Assembly: GCA_002422845.1 (NCBI GenBank)
Contig: DITM01000014.1
Coordinates: 1 to 12,080 of the forward strand
Source: Candidatus Paracaedibacteraceae bacterium UBA6184
GTDB lineage: Bacteria; Pseudomonadota; Alphaproteobacteria; UBA6184
Reading direction: 5' to 3'
Length of the DNA: 12,080 bases
The stretch's first letter is position 1. Each line of letters opens with the position of its first letter. Shown one piece after another: positions 4,086-12,080 of the stretch. The position numbers and the translations under genes are program-made. A model generated the notes under the pieces. That model searched no databases, was not told the DNA's origin, and saw nothing but the letters and a program-made list of their open reading frames with translations.

Positions 4086-4479
4086 TAGACTTCTCGCTTT
4101 CTTTGTTTTTCAAATATTCATCATTCAAATAGGCCAAATTAGAACTCATAGTCACCAAAAACAATCTGGCCTGAAGATCACCAACATTAACCTTATTTTT
4201 AAACATAAAATCTAGCGCGCCAGCAGATAACAACATTAATATAATCTTTAAAATCATTTCTAGATTATAGTTCAAAGAGGTATTAACAAAAAACAAAAAC
4301 ACGGCAAAAGCGCCAATAAAAACCATCTTAAAATATCGTGTAATTTTTTGCGTAAAAAGATCCATCTTCAGCGATTCAAAAATTTCATGCTGCGCCCTTC
4401 CGTATTGAGCCATCTCAATCAGTTGTTCTAGCGTTTTTGTTTCCGAAATAATCTTTAACTCTTTCTCGTCTTCGCTCAT
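4078..4479 (-). CDS. Small membrane protein with two helices
   Basis: A 133-residue protein starting at ATG 4479 with a good GGGAAG ribosome binding site. The first 45 residues are charged and helical. Two hydrophobic segments follow, about residues 51-68 and 73-92. The C-terminal 40 residues are polar and end in an acidic-lysine tail. The start lies 65 bases inside the upstream gene, and the stop overlaps the NUDIX gene. No family is recognised. It could be an inner-membrane protein, but nothing shows its role. Confidence 0.7.
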   Translation of the reverse strand: MSEDEKELKIISETKTLEQLIEMAQYGRAQHEIFESLKMDLFTQKITRYFKMVFIGAFAVFLFFVNTSLNYNLEMILKIILMLLSAGALDFMFKNKVNVGDLQARLFLVTMSSNLAYLNDEYLKNKESEKSNE

Positions 4480-5089
4480 TGTAATCTTCCCTTTCTAAAT
4501 CAAGTTCAACAAAAAATTTGCGCTTTGCAAGATATTTTTTGCTATGTTTCCATCGTTCACACTTCTTAACGGTTGCTTCATCAGCCCTTGGCACAATATC
4601 CCAAAAATTCTCAGGAATGGTGGTTTGGCCATATTCAACAAACGGAAAAAAAGACTCGGCGGTCGTATAAAATGACTCTTTTGTATCAAGTTTAATTAAT
4701 TTAAAAATGGCCTCTTTGGGTTTATTGATGTCGTCCAAACCTTTAAACAAAACAAGTATGTTATTACGCCCAGTTAATTTTTGTAATTTATATGCTATTT
4801 TTTTCTCAAGGTATAATTTATCAAACAGTATCCATTTTCTTCGTTTGTGCCACCATACCACATTTATCCAAATAAAATTATCTATTCTTTGCGTAGGTCT
4901 TCGCCTTCCCGATAGATATTTGGTTATTGGGAACAAAATAATCCCACGGTCCTCCATGTAACACTTAAAGGTAAGTGAAAAAATCTCGATACAGCCATGA
5001 GATTTATATTCTCCGATAATTTGCTTGTGTTGGAGGGCAACTACCCGATCTCTATGCGTAAAGCGCTCTTCAACCCTATCAGGATTCAT
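4415..5089 (-). CDS. Unknown phage protein, basic, about 224 residues
   Basis: I chose ATG 5089, whose ATGA-type overlap with the stop of the upstream gene suggests coupling; an ATG at 5119 would add ten residues. The product is rich in Lys, Arg and aromatic residues, with a mixed strand-helix pattern and no membrane segment or catalytic motif that I can recognise. The N-terminal portion contains TKYLSGRRRPTQ and the C-terminus is strongly basic (ERRRERVKDYFGNK). It forms an overlapping cluster with the genes on both sides. Function unknown. Confidence 0.65.
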   Translation of the reverse strand: MNPDRVEERFTHRDRVVALQHKQIIGEYKSHGCIEIFSLTFKCYMEDRGIILFPITKYLSGRRRPTQRIDNFIWINVVWWHKRRKWILFDKLYLEKKIAYKLQKLTGRNNILVLFKGLDDINKPKEAIFKLIKLDTKESFYTTAESFFPFVEYGQTTIPENFWDIVPRADEATVKKCERWKHSKKYLAKRKFFVELDLEREDYNERRRERVKDYFGNKNARTTD

Positions 5090-5585
5090 GGCCAACCGCA
5101 AAATCAAAGAAGAAATCATTATTATTATGTTTCATAATATAGTTTTTATGTTCTTGCTCTAAGCACCTATAAAACATATTGGCTTCCTGTATTATGCCCC
5201 TAAGTGACATGGTGCCGAAATTATATTTTATAATCATTGTTAAAATTCTTAATACATGGCGATTTGAACTGCTTGACGCGAGTGTCATTAACACGCCGGT
5301 TTTATAATACTCAAAGTCTTCATCATCATACTCTGTCTCTAGCCTTTTAAACAGAGTGTCAAACAACTCAAAACATTGATCTAAACCAAATCCGTCAAAT
5401 AAAAATATTATATTGTCCGGTTGATCCTTATCTGAAAAAAAATAAGGAAAATTTTGTATTATTTCTTTTCTCATTTCAACGGTTACATAGTCAAAATTTA
5501 AGATATCGGAAATATCGCTATTTTTTGGTTTTTTTCGCAACACTTCCAGTACTTCTTCTTTGGTTTTTGATGTTTTCTCTATCAT
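5079..5585 (-). CDS. Unknown acidic helical protein
   Basis: A 168-residue, mostly helical and acidic protein starting at ATG 5585 inside the 3' end of the upstream gene (68-base overlap). The ribosome binding site is poor (AAGAAA), suggesting re-initiation after the upstream gene. The N-terminal half has a helical segment with the FFSDKDQPDNIIFLFDGFGLDQ region cut by aromatic residues, and the middle contains an SSSSNRHVLRIL segment. The overall look, short amphipathic helices in series, resembles the product of 6712-7551, but no shared family can be named. Confidence 0.65.
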   Translation of the reverse strand: MIEKTSKTKEEVLEVLRKKPKNSDISDILNFDYVTVEMRKEIIQNFPYFFSDKDQPDNIIFLFDGFGLDQCFELFDTLFKRLETEYDDEDFEYYKTGVLMTLASSSSNRHVLRILTMIIKYNFGTMSLRGIIQEANMFYRCLEQEHKNYIMKHNNNDFFFDFAVGHES

Positions 5586-6195
5586 TTTCTTTATTAACGC
5601 ACTTTAAAAAGTTGTCAAACTCCTTTTTGCGCCTCCTCAATTGTATTTTAGCATAAATTCTGGGGAAATCAAGCGCTAAATATCGAAATAGACTCTTAAA
5701 TATCTTAGATGCGGTTCGTTTTGTAAACTTTTGTGAATATTCATATATTGGTTTGACCTTTATATTGTTGTAATAGCGCCTTGACGCCGCATTGTGACTC
5801 ATAATCATGAAGATAAACTGTCTTCTTTTCTCAGTGTCTATGGTCATGATGTGCTGAATGGCAGTTGGCTGTCTCCAAATACAAAAATTTATGATTTTGT
5901 GAAATTTCCTCATAAAATTTCTATGAAAATTGTCATCATATACATTAACACTGAACAAAAACCGCTTAAAAATTGTCGTTGAGCATCTTTGCTGATGTTC
6001 CGTATAAAAGATATAGCCCTGTGGAGTCACAAAAATTAAACTGACGACTAATTTTCTAGTGTCCGGTATTTTTTTTGCTTCTTTTAACTTGTGTAGGATG
6101 GTTTGATCGACAAAAAGGGGTATTTCGAGGATTTGCTCTGGATTTTCAGTTAAATTGTCTTCAGACACTAAAGTAACTTTCTTAAACCCACACAA
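5518..6195 (-). CDS. Unknown basic protein
   Basis: A 225-residue product that begins with TTG at 6195, inside the last codons of the Hsp20 gene, with AAAGGA just upstream; no ATG or GTG in frame is as well placed. The first 110 residues mix strands and helices (LVVSLIFVTPQGYIF). The rest is very basic, including the segment IYAKIQLRRRKKEF and a Lys/Arg-rich tail ending KKTKK, which may bind nucleic acid. No domain is recognised. It is likely cotranscribed and coupled with Hsp20. Confidence 0.65.
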   Translation of the reverse strand: MCGFKKVTLVSEDNLTENPEQILEIPLFVDQTILHKLKEAKKIPDTRKLVVSLIFVTPQGYIFYTEHQQRCSTTIFKRFLFSVNVYDDNFHRNFMRKFHKIINFCIWRQPTAIQHIMTIDTEKRRQFIFMIMSHNAASRRYYNNIKVKPIYEYSQKFTKRTASKIFKSLFRYLALDFPRIYAKIQLRRRKKEFDNFLKCVNKENDRENIKNQRRSTGSVAKKTKK

Positions 6196-6655
6196 ATTCC
6201 TTTGAATTCTTTTTCAAGGGAATGTGAATGGTCAAAATACCATCTTTAAGGTCTACCAAAAAATCTTTATTAAAGTCGATCTTCAATTTATCTTCCATCG
6301 TAAGCGTAAAGTAAGTGCGCGCGGTTTGTACAGTTTTTTCCCCATCGGTGGAAGCAGAGCGCGACCACCCATTTAAGTATTTTGCGGCATCATTAACCGT
6401 AATAACAATATTTTCAACAGAAGAATCATTATATTGCACATTAATTGATTCTTTTGGAACACCTGGAACGAGTGCAGAAAATACAATTTCACTCTCCGTG
6501 TATGTTCGGCTCTTATTTTGTGGCGGTATCATAAAGCGGTCATTGTTTAGGTTTACATGATTCACCCGTTCTTCCCACTGAATCCTCAGCGGGTGTTTGC
6601 TCGGCATAGCCAAATACTCATCAAAAATTCGATTTAACGCATAAGATTCATACAT
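6182..6655 (-). CDS. Hsp20 / alpha-crystallin small heat shock protein
   Basis: Small heat shock proteins hold unfolding proteins without ATP, and homologues occur in several large phages. The 157-residue product (counting from 6655) has an N-terminal region of about 50 residues, then an alpha-crystallin domain: the strand region VFSALVPGVPKESINV (about 60-75 of the longer form), and the conserved ending DLKDGILTIHIPLKK with the G-x-L motif. An acid-basic C-terminal tail with FVWV follows instead of the common I-x-I. Two ATGs are possible: 6661 is only one base from GGAG, whereas 6655 is seven bases away and is preferred. The upstream region holds a hairpin at 6680-6700. Confidence 0.85.
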   Translation of the reverse strand: MYESYALNRIFDEYLAMPSKHPLRIQWEERVNHVNLNNDRFMIPPQNKSRTYTESEIVFSALVPGVPKESINVQYNDSSVENIVITVNDAAKYLNGWSRSASTDGEKTVQTARTYFTLTMEDKLKIDFNKDFLVDLKDGILTIHIPLKKNSKEFVWV

Positions 6656-6679
6656 ATTCATTCTCCTTTAAATATTATA

Positions 6680-6700
6680 TGCACATCACCACGATGCGCA
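6680..6700 (-). promoter_or_regulatory. Hairpin in the leader of the Hsp20 gene
   Basis: TGCGCATC and GATGTGCA pair over eight positions (one G-T) around GTGGT on the minus strand, followed by TATAATATTT and the Hsp20 ribosome binding site. It could be a weak terminator-attenuator or a temperature-sensitive leader, but the binding site itself is outside the stem. Confidence 0.4.
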
Positions 6701-6706
6701 TTCAGG

Positions 6707-6726
6707 AAACATTATAGGTAATGTTT
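6707..6726. other. Perfect 8-bp inverted repeat at a gene end
   Basis: AAACATTA and TAATGTTT flank a four-base centre and cover the stop codon of the gene at 6712-7551. As RNA it is a short AT hairpin, followed on the plus strand by extra T residues. It may stabilise the message end or bind a dimeric regulator. Confidence 0.35.
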
Positions 6727-7551
6727 TTCATTTGTCAAGCACTCAAGAAATTTTTCTTTTAATTCAACTGGCAATTGGTCAATTCTAATAAAAGCCTTGT
6801 GTGAATTGGTGAGAATCATAATTTGTTGGTCAGAATATGACGTTTCAACAGAAAAATAAGGAAAATTCATATTATCCAATTCGCGCATTAACAAATTTTT
6901 AAGTTCGCAGATATTGAAATTGTTTGGGCGCGAAGACAAATAACTAAAAATATTCTTAACCATCCAGTATACTTGTTGTTTTCCAAAAATGGTTTTTCCA
7001 AACCGATATTCAAAATTGGAATCTAATTCAAACAAAATATTATTCAACAAAAATTTTGCATTATTTAAACAATCATTCTCTACCATATATACAAAAAGCT
7101 CAAAAAACCCTATAGGGCTAGAAACCTTTGTTTCCCGCGTAAAAAAACGACTGTTTGAATAAACATACTGGAAGTTATACGAGCCGAAAAAATTGTTTGA
7201 TTTAAATATATTAAAAAAATAGGTAAGCTCTGCCAAATGAACTCTAACATTGGTTATCTTTTTAGCATAATATTTATGGGCAAAATATTCACAAATTATT
7301 TGATTGTCTTCACCTGCCATTGCCAACAAGAATTCAGACAGTTGATCTTCATCAAAACGTTCGATCTTTTTGTTTAACATATCTAGTAAATTAGAATGCT
7401 CAAAGTTGTTATCACATATGTGTTTAACAAATTGCCAAATAACATATGAATCACTTTCATTTGATAACGCCTCAAACAAGTTAGCGTTTTTGTTAAACTC
7501 TGCAATTCCAAACGCTATTAAATTTGTAAGGTTTCTACTGTTAGTGTTCAT
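6712..7551 (-). CDS. Unknown helical protein, first gene of the minus block
   Basis: A 279-residue soluble protein starting at ATG 7551 with GAGG about nine bases upstream. It is dominated by amphipathic helices rich in Asn, Phe, Leu and Glu with no transmembrane segment; the C-terminal 60 residues include a probable strand pair (FPYFSVETSYS, IMILTNS, AFIRIDQL). No catalytic motif is visible and I do not recognise the family. A promoter-like sequence lies directly upstream (7572-7599), making this the leading gene of the minus-strand set that includes Hsp20 and NUDIX. Confidence 0.75.
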   Translation of the reverse strand: MNTNSRNLTNLIAFGIAEFNKNANLFEALSNESDSYVIWQFVKHICDNNFEHSNLLDMLNKKIERFDEDQLSEFLLAMAGEDNQIICEYFAHKYYAKKITNVRVHLAELTYFFNIFKSNNFFGSYNFQYVYSNSRFFTRETKVSSPIGFFELFVYMVENDCLNNAKFLLNNILFELDSNFEYRFGKTIFGKQQVYWMVKNIFSYLSSRPNNFNICELKNLLMRELDNMNFPYFSVETSYSDQQIMILTNSHKAFIRIDQLPVELKEKFLECLTNEKHYL

Positions 7552-7571
7552 ATCATCAGTCCTCTAAGGTA

Positions 7572-7599
7572 ATTCTAGCGCAACCCGACAAAAAAACAA
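7572..7599 (-). promoter_or_regulatory. Probable promoter of the minus-strand gene block
   Basis: On the minus strand the -10 box TAGAAT (7577-7572) is identical to that of the tRNA-array promoter. A weak -35 TTGTTT (7599-7594) lies 16 bases upstream, within a T-rich tract. It would start transcription near 7565, just before the ribosome binding site of the gene at 7551. The divergent plus-strand genes show no matching -35/-10 pair and may use a phage late promoter. Confidence 0.5.
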
Positions 7600-7661
7600 C
7601 CCCCAAAATGAAAAAAGAAAAAAAAACATAATTATGGGTGTTGGACGTTTATGGAGTTTGA

Positions 7662-8063
7662 ATGCCTAGTAATTTTTATAAAGTTGTTAAGACATCCGCA
7701 GATGCAGAAACAGTAACATTAGAAATTACAGATGCCTTTTTCAGGAACTCTGCTGGAATTATTGTTGCCGGACAGGTGTTTGTTAGTTGTTGTTGCGTAG
7801 CATCTGACAACGCTGGAAAAGTTGGGATGAATTATAACTCGATTATAAATTTTGTTACAAGAAACGATTCGCCGTTTTTGTTGATTGATAGTGACACCGC
7901 TTATGAATATACCTTCAATTTAAACGGCACATCTGTCATGACGGACGGCGAAAACAATATTGGAGTTGATGTTACTGGTGTTGATTTCGGAACAACAAAT
8001 AATTTGTTTGTTTGGTCGGCGTCTTTTTACTTAACGTATATAGAAGCCTTAATAGGGGCATGA
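7662..8063 (+). CDS. Small putative virion protein
   Basis: A 133-residue, Asn/Thr/Ser/Val-rich protein predicted to be mostly beta-strand, with no membrane segment, starting at ATG 7662 after GGAG at a seven-base spacing. The run SCCCVAS near residues 42-48 is notable. The composition and its place at the head of a plus-strand block ending in a tail-type gene suggest a head or t tail decoration or fibre-associated component, but this is inference. It ends ten bases before the next gene's likely TTG start. Confidence 0.65.
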   Translation: MPSNFYKVVKTSADAETVTLEITDAFFRNSAGIIVAGQVFVSCCCVASDNAGKVGMNYNSIINFVTRNDSPFLLIDSDTAYEYTFNLNGTSVMTDGENNIGVDVTGVDFGTTNNLFVWSASFYLTYIEALIGA

Positions 8064-8072
8064 GAATAAATT

Positions 8073-9032
8073 TTGGATAATCAAAAATATATAGATGGTA
8101 TAAATAATTTTTATGCTTTTGCCAAGCAGACAATGGGATTTGAAGAAGATCCTATTATTATAATTAATTTTGACCCACAAGAAGAAGAGGATCAACTAAA
8201 ACAAAAAACCGGAATGTTTGATCCGGACAATTCTAGTATATGGTTATTTTGTAACGGAAGGCACCTAAAAGACATTCTACGGTCTTTCGGACACGAATTG
8301 GTACACTACCAGCAACACCTTAACGGGGAACTCACCGACGATGTTCTAAACACCGTGCAGACTAATTACGATATTGATGATCCGGTGATTCAAGGTGTGG
8401 AGGGACCGGCGTTTCAAAACGGATCATTTTTGCTGCGAAAATATACACAGGGATTAAACGAGGGCGTATTCGATGTTTATAGTCAATACGAAAATAGTCG
8501 CACACAAAAAAGACAAGAAATAGAGCGCCAAAACGCCAAAAAAATTATTATTAACAAAAACAAACAAAACCAAAATAAAAATGAAACAAAACCAAAACCA
8601 ATTGATAAGTTTGATAAATTAGAAGACTTAAAGCCAGAAATTTCAGAGCGTAGTTTTTTGTCTGGGCCATCAAAGCCACAAAGATTTTATTCTGAAAGCA
8701 TACAGGAATTTGATAAGATATTTCAAGAGATTTTCACCGAAAAGTTAAATGATTACGGGTTTGAATTAGAAAATTACTCAGAGCCTGGCATTTTTTATGA
8801 ATATACTTTACATGTAAAAGACACCCTTATTATTGTTACAATGCTGCCGAATGGGATACATAACACTGAAGAAGAAAAAATCGAAGATGCCGTTTTAACA
8901 ATTACACTTCAAACAAAAAATGATAAAGACACGTTTGGTTTTTCGTTTAAAAAGATTAAGCAGATGTATAAAAAGTTAAAAAAAGTGTTAAGTGATGTAA
9001 TTAATAAAGGAGAAATTCAAAATGAATCCTAG
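8073..9032 (+). CDS. Putative HExxH zinc metallopeptidase
   Basis: This 319-residue protein has the zinc-protease signature HELVH at 74-78 within FGHELVHYQQH. The glutamate of GVEGPAF (residue 110) is a plausible third zinc ligand, as in gluzincin-like peptidases. Residues 140-200 are a Lys/Asn/Gln-rich linker, and a separate alpha-beta domain of about 110 residues follows. The start is TTG at 8073, because an in-frame TAA precedes it and no ATG occurs early; the ribosome binding site is weak. The end overlaps the next gene by 11 bases. In this neighbourhood a role in capsid or tail maturation is possible, but it could be an unrelated peptidase. The match is to a short motif only. Confidence 0.7.
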   Translation: MDNQKYIDGINNFYAFAKQTMGFEEDPIIIINFDPQEEEDQLKQKTGMFDPDNSSIWLFCNGRHLKDILRSFGHELVHYQQHLNGELTDDVLNTVQTNYDIDDPVIQGVEGPAFQNGSFLLRKYTQGLNEGVFDVYSQYENSRTQKRQEIERQNAKKIIINKNKQNQNKNETKPKPIDKFDKLEDLKPEISERSFLSGPSKPQRFYSESIQEFDKIFQEIFTEKLNDYGFELENYSEPGIFYEYTLHVKDTLIIVTMLPNGIHNTEEEKIEDAVLTITLQTKNDKDTFGFSFKKIKQMYKKLKKVLSDVINKGEIQNES

Positions 9033-9414
9033 ACGTAGACGAGAGAGGAAAGAAATGTTAAAATCAGTTGCACAGCAAAAGAAAGAAATGAAGCCAAAAG
9101 TGGTTACCGTTTCGACACCTGTGGTTATTGCGCCAGAAGTGCCAATTATCGAGGAAAGTTTTCCAGAAACGGAATATGCTCCTGTTGAGCCGGAAGTTGA
9201 GGTTGAGGCCCCTGTAGAAGTTGCACCGGAGCCTGAAGGGGTTTTTATTGAGACTGGCGTTGAAACAAACGAATACGTACCAGTACAAGAGGTTGCGCCA
9301 GAGGTCACTGAGGAAGTAGAGTCACCAGTCGAACCTGAAGTTGAGGCCGAGGTTGTAGGGTCAGAAGATCAACCCAAGAAAAAGAACAAAAAGTCAAAAA
9401 AGAATCAAGACTAG
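9022..9414 (+). CDS. Disordered Pro/Glu/Val-rich protein with basic ends
   Basis: A 130-residue protein starting at ATG 9022 with AAAGGAG upstream, overlapping the preceding gene. The N-terminus is strongly basic (PRRRRERK), the centre (about 30-115) is a low-complexity stretch of P, E and V in repeated PEV/EVE steps, and the C-terminus is Lys-rich (KKKNKKSKKNQD). It should be unfolded and highly charged. Such proteins can act as scaffolding or core components, or as linkers, in phage heads; this is inference only. The repeats suggest growth by slippage. Confidence 0.75.
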   Translation: MNPRRRRERKEMLKSVAQQKKEMKPKVVTVSTPVVIAPEVPIIEESFPETEYAPVEPEVEVEAPVEVAPEPEGVFIETGVETNEYVPVQEVAPEVTEEVESPVEPEVEAEVVGSEDQPKKKNKKSKKNQD

Positions 9415-9423
9415 GATGGCGGC

Positions 9424-10371
9424 ATGTCCACAAATTATAATAGCATTATTTTAGAAAAACTAAAAGAAAAATTTACGGAAGAGCAGATTGTAAAACTGCT
9501 TGAAGATAAGAAAAAGTTTTCTAAGATTGTTAATAATGCATTAATAAAACTACAGTTGAATGAAACTAAATCAAATTTCTACAAGATTAATAAAGAGAAG
9601 TCTATTATTAATCAAATGATTCTTACAAACTCACTGATGGGTATTTATAAAAACCCACGGTATCTTTACGAATCAGGCGACATTCCAAATTATTCAACGG
9701 GCATCAATGTATTGGAAGATCTTCTTACTAAAATTATGCCAGCCCTACAAAAGGATTATCGCAAACTAACAACAAGTATTCAGCAGCGTAAATCGTTTAG
9801 AAATCATATTATTAATGCGGTTATTAATTTGTTGCAGTCTCCACGAATGTATGCGCAAAATAAAGGCGATAATGCTGATGGTGTTGTGGAGCGGGACAAA
9901 AAGCTAGAAGACGAGAACTCTAATTTTACACAAGTAGAGAATGATATTGAGAGTGAAGTCAAAACGGGCAATGAATCAGATCAGGGCAAACTAATCAACA
10001 TTAAGCGTGACGGTACAGAGAACAGAAAGAAGGATGAAGAGTATAACCTATTTTTCATTGATGGCGAGGATAGAACGGGTGCAAATCTCGCTTTTGAAAG
10101 TTTTAAGAGAATTAAAAAACAGGTGTTAGACGGATATAATGTTTTGGATAATGAAGAAGACAAAAATATTTTTTATGAATATTTGATCGTAAACCTTCGG
10201 CTTCATTTTGACAGGGCTGAGGAAGAATTAAAATATGACCTTCCTGCCGATAAGACAAAAGAGATTGACGAGTTTGAACCAGAGGGCGGAATGAAGCAGG
10301 TAAACATGAGCCAAGCAACAGCAAAAGGCCCCAAAAACGTTGACGATGAACTATCAAATTTAAGCCTATAG
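9424..10371 (+). CDS. Unknown protein, probably virion-associated
   Basis: A 315-residue protein starting at ATG 9424 with AGGA nearby, nine bases after the previous stop. The N-terminal 140 residues are helical and Lys/Asn-rich. Residues 145-205 are a charged, probably flexible linker (Asp/Glu/Lys/Asn). A second helical region (about 205-270) contains LFFIDGEDRTG and ILD-type helices. The C-terminus is acidic then polar. No family recognised. Its position between the disordered protein and the tail-type gene suggests a structural or assembly role. Confidence 0.7.
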   Translation: MSTNYNSIILEKLKEKFTEEQIVKLLEDKKKFSKIVNNALIKLQLNETKSNFYKINKEKSIINQMILTNSLMGIYKNPRYLYESGDIPNYSTGINVLEDLLTKIMPALQKDYRKLTTSIQQRKSFRNHIINAVINLLQSPRMYAQNKGDNADGVVERDKKLEDENSNFTQVENDIESEVKTGNESDQGKLINIKRDGTENRKKDEEYNLFFIDGEDRTGANLAFESFKRIKKQVLDGYNVLDNEEDKNIFYEYLIVNLRLHFDRAEEELKYDLPADKTKEIDEFEPEGGMKQVNMSQATAKGPKNVDDELSNLSL

Positions 10372-10411
10372 CAAAAAATCATTAAAAACTATAATTAACA
10401 GGGGAGATTTT

Positions 10412-12080
10412 ATGGAATTTAAAAGCCTTAATATTCAAGGATTTACGAATACGCAAGGTGATATACTTGGCGCAAACACTGAGTTCACGTATTATTTGCT
10501 TGATATTCCAGAACTTCAAAAAATAAATACAAATCCAATAGTAATTGTTTTCGATATTTTGGCATCTGTTGTTATTGTGGGTAGTGCTACACCAAGTTAT
10601 GTTGGAAAGCACACATCGCGCAAAATTAAGGCCACTTTAACACGCACAAGCGCTGGCGAATTTTCGCTACACACATCATTTGATGCAATTCATATTGATA
10701 CTGAGACTGAAGACGCACAAACCAATTTAGAGATACGGGACAAGAGACTATATATCAAATTTACCGGAACAACATATGGTCACACATTTTCATGTAGTGG
10801 CGATGTGCGCTATGCCGTCGTATATGCAAACCCGGAAAACAAAAAACAAACCCAGCGTAAGTCATTAACATCGGTTGTTGAGGACATGGCACCTACTAGC
10901 GGCATCATTGTCAAACACAATGATACAACTGATCGTGACGATGCAGACACACACCCAGCAGACTCAATCACAAATACTCCATACGGTACGATTTCAGACA
11001 CAAATGTGCAAGATGCTATAAACTACTTAGACGATCAAGTTTCAGGAATAGTTGTTATTACTGATCATAGTGGGTTAACCGGACTAAGCGATGCCGGATC
11101 ACATCCCGCAACTGCAATTAGTTTCGATAATGGCGATAGCGGACTCGTCGCAATTGATGTACAAGAAGCAATTGACGAAGTTGAAGATCGTGTTAATTCT
11201 TTAGAGGTAGTTTCAACTCAGTTTACAAACATTGTTAGTGCCTCAAAAGAACCAACTGGATTTGAAAACAGAACGACATCAACATTAACTTATGATTCAG
11301 GGACTCGACAATTTACAATCACCCCCAATTTTCTTGGCGCGCTAAGTACTTGCTATTATTGGATCAAGGGCGTAAGGTATCACTTAACTGCGGCGGTTAC
11401 GAGCGTGGCCCATGCCGACACGTCAGATACATATTTCTTTTATTTTAATGCATCAAATGTTGCAACTGTTTCTCATGACTTTTGGGATTTTTCTGTAACG
11501 TGTCCAATTGCGTTTGTTCTTTACGATACAGTTCCAACTCCTTCGCAAGGCGTACTGTGTGATGAACGACATGGCATGGTTATGGATTGGGCAACACACA
11601 CACACTTACATTTCAGTAAGGGAGCATTTGTTAGATCTGGATTTGGAATTGGAAGTTATGTTCTCAATAGTTCAACCGTAGACGATAAAAAACCGAAATT
11701 CGACGAGGGCGTACTTTGTGACGAAGATAACACATTTACACACTCTGATAGTTATGCGCAGGAATTGTTGGCTGCGGATCGAAGATATGCGATGTTTTAT
11801 CGAGTTGGTGCCGCTGGAACGTGGTCGTGGAGTAAAAATGAATTATTTCCCGTTTTGTGGCAATCTCTTGTAAGTTATAATCCGTATTATAACCAGTACG
11901 CTCTTGGCGTTTGGGACTTAACAGAAATTACACTTCCACAAAATTGGTTCAATATTTATGCTTGCGCTGTTAATAGCGTAGATAGATATTATAAAATTGT
12001 TTTCTTTGTTGGACAACAAGTTTATTCTTCTCTTGCTGCGGCAGAAGAGGAGTCGATTCTAAGTTTTGACTGGGGCGATG
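10412..12080 (+). CDS. Large tail or fibre-type virion protein (3' end cut)
   Basis: Starting at ATG 10412, behind a strong GGGGAG six to seven bases upstream, the frame is open through the window edge (556 codons, partial). Residues 1-150 form a beta-rich N-terminal region. Two copies of a motif common in phage tail and fibre proteins follow: DTNVQDAINYLDDQ (about 196-209) and DVQEAIDEVEDRV (about 248-260), each after a short glycine/aspartate-rich stretch. The rest is beta-rich with many Trp, Tyr and Thr residues (for example GAAGTWSWSKNE). The pattern fits a trimeric adsorption or baseplate protein. It ends the plus-strand block visible here. Confidence 0.8.
   Translation, partial: MEFKSLNIQGFTNTQGDILGANTEFTYYLLDIPELQKINTNPIVIVFDILASVVIVGSATPSYVGKHTSRKIKATLTRTSAGEFSLHTSFDAIHIDTETEDAQTNLEIRDKRLYIKFTGTTYGHTFSCSGDVRYAVVYANPENKKQTQRKSLTSVVEDMAPTSGIIVKHNDTTDRDDADTHPADSITNTPYGTISDTNVQDAINYLDDQVSGIVVITDHSGLTGLSDAGSHPATAISFDNGDSGLVAIDVQEAIDEVEDRVNSLEVVSTQFTNIVSASKEPTGFENRTTSTLTYDSGTRQFTITPNFLGALSTCYYWIKGVRYHLTAAVTSVAHADTSDTYFFYFNASNVATVSHDFWDFSVTCPIAFVLYDTVPTPSQGVLCDERHGMVMDWATHTHLHFSKGAFVRSGFGIGSYVLNSSTVDDKKPKFDEGVLCDEDNTFTHSDSYAQELLAADRRYAMFYRVGAAGTWSWSKNELFPVLWQSLVSYNPYYNQYALGVWDLTEITLPQNWFNIYACAVNSVDRYYKIVFFVGQQVYSSLAAAEEESILSFDWGD

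Noticed and set aside
8098..8105. T4-like late promoter string TATAAATA
   Set aside because: It lies inside the start of a coding region in AT-rich sequence and is likely chance.
8988..9308. Minus-strand open frames opposite the Pro/Glu/Val-rich gene
   Set aside because: Ser/Thr/Gly-rich shadow produced by the repetitive codons of the real plus-strand gene.

Overview
This window looks like an accessory and tRNA-rich part of a large, AT-rich tailed-phage genome (Caudoviricetes). The reasons are a dense tRNA array with no encoded CCA ends, an HNH homing-type endonuclease, an Hsp20 chaperone, a NUDIX protein, many short overlapping genes of unknown function, and a block of virion-type genes on the opposite strand. 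Stop codons TAA, TGA and TAG are all used as normal gene ends, so the standard bacterial code fits. The host cannot be told from the sequence.

Layout. Everything from position 1 to 7551 is on the minus strand and everything from 7662 to the right edge is on the plus strand, diverging from a roughly 110-base intergenic region. The minus strand reads, in transcription order: a run of overlapping small genes (7551 to 3277, including Hsp20 and NUDIX), then a strong sigma70-type promoter (3204-3176) aimed into the tRNA array, then the tRNA array itself (2927 down to 45). The array is interrupted by a small membrane protein gene, an HNH endonuclease gene and one conserved-looking phage gene. The plus strand carries five genes: a small putative virion protein, an HExxH putative metallopeptidase, a Pro/Glu/Val-rich disordered protein, a 315-residue unknown protein and the first 556 codons of a large tail/fibre-type protein that runs off the window.

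The most striking content is in the tRNA array. Two tRNA genes (2294-2369 and 2695-2769) are circularly permuted: the 3' half lies upstream of the 5' half, the two acceptor strands are joined by the same five-base linker ACAAT, and the acceptor, D, anticodon and T stems only form if the halves are rejoined in the order 5' half then 3' half. In both, the sequences outside the halves (leader and trailer) are complementary over 9-10 pairs and would continue the anticodon stem, and the same leader motif GGTTAT precedes the 3' half. Two further tRNA-like genes appear to have stem-loop insertions in the D loop, one is only a 5' half (His GUG type) lying just upstream of the HNH gene, and some have 8-base anticodon loops. 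Conventional tRNAs present are Leu(UAA), Pro(UGG), Thr(UGU) and a Cys(GCA) with an enlarged anticodon loop.

Other points of note: the HNH gene's ribosome binding site lies inside a perfect 9-bp hairpin; and the gene at 404-790 has an in-frame upstream extension broken by one TAG codon. Functions for most of the small overlapping genes cannot be assigned from sequence alone.
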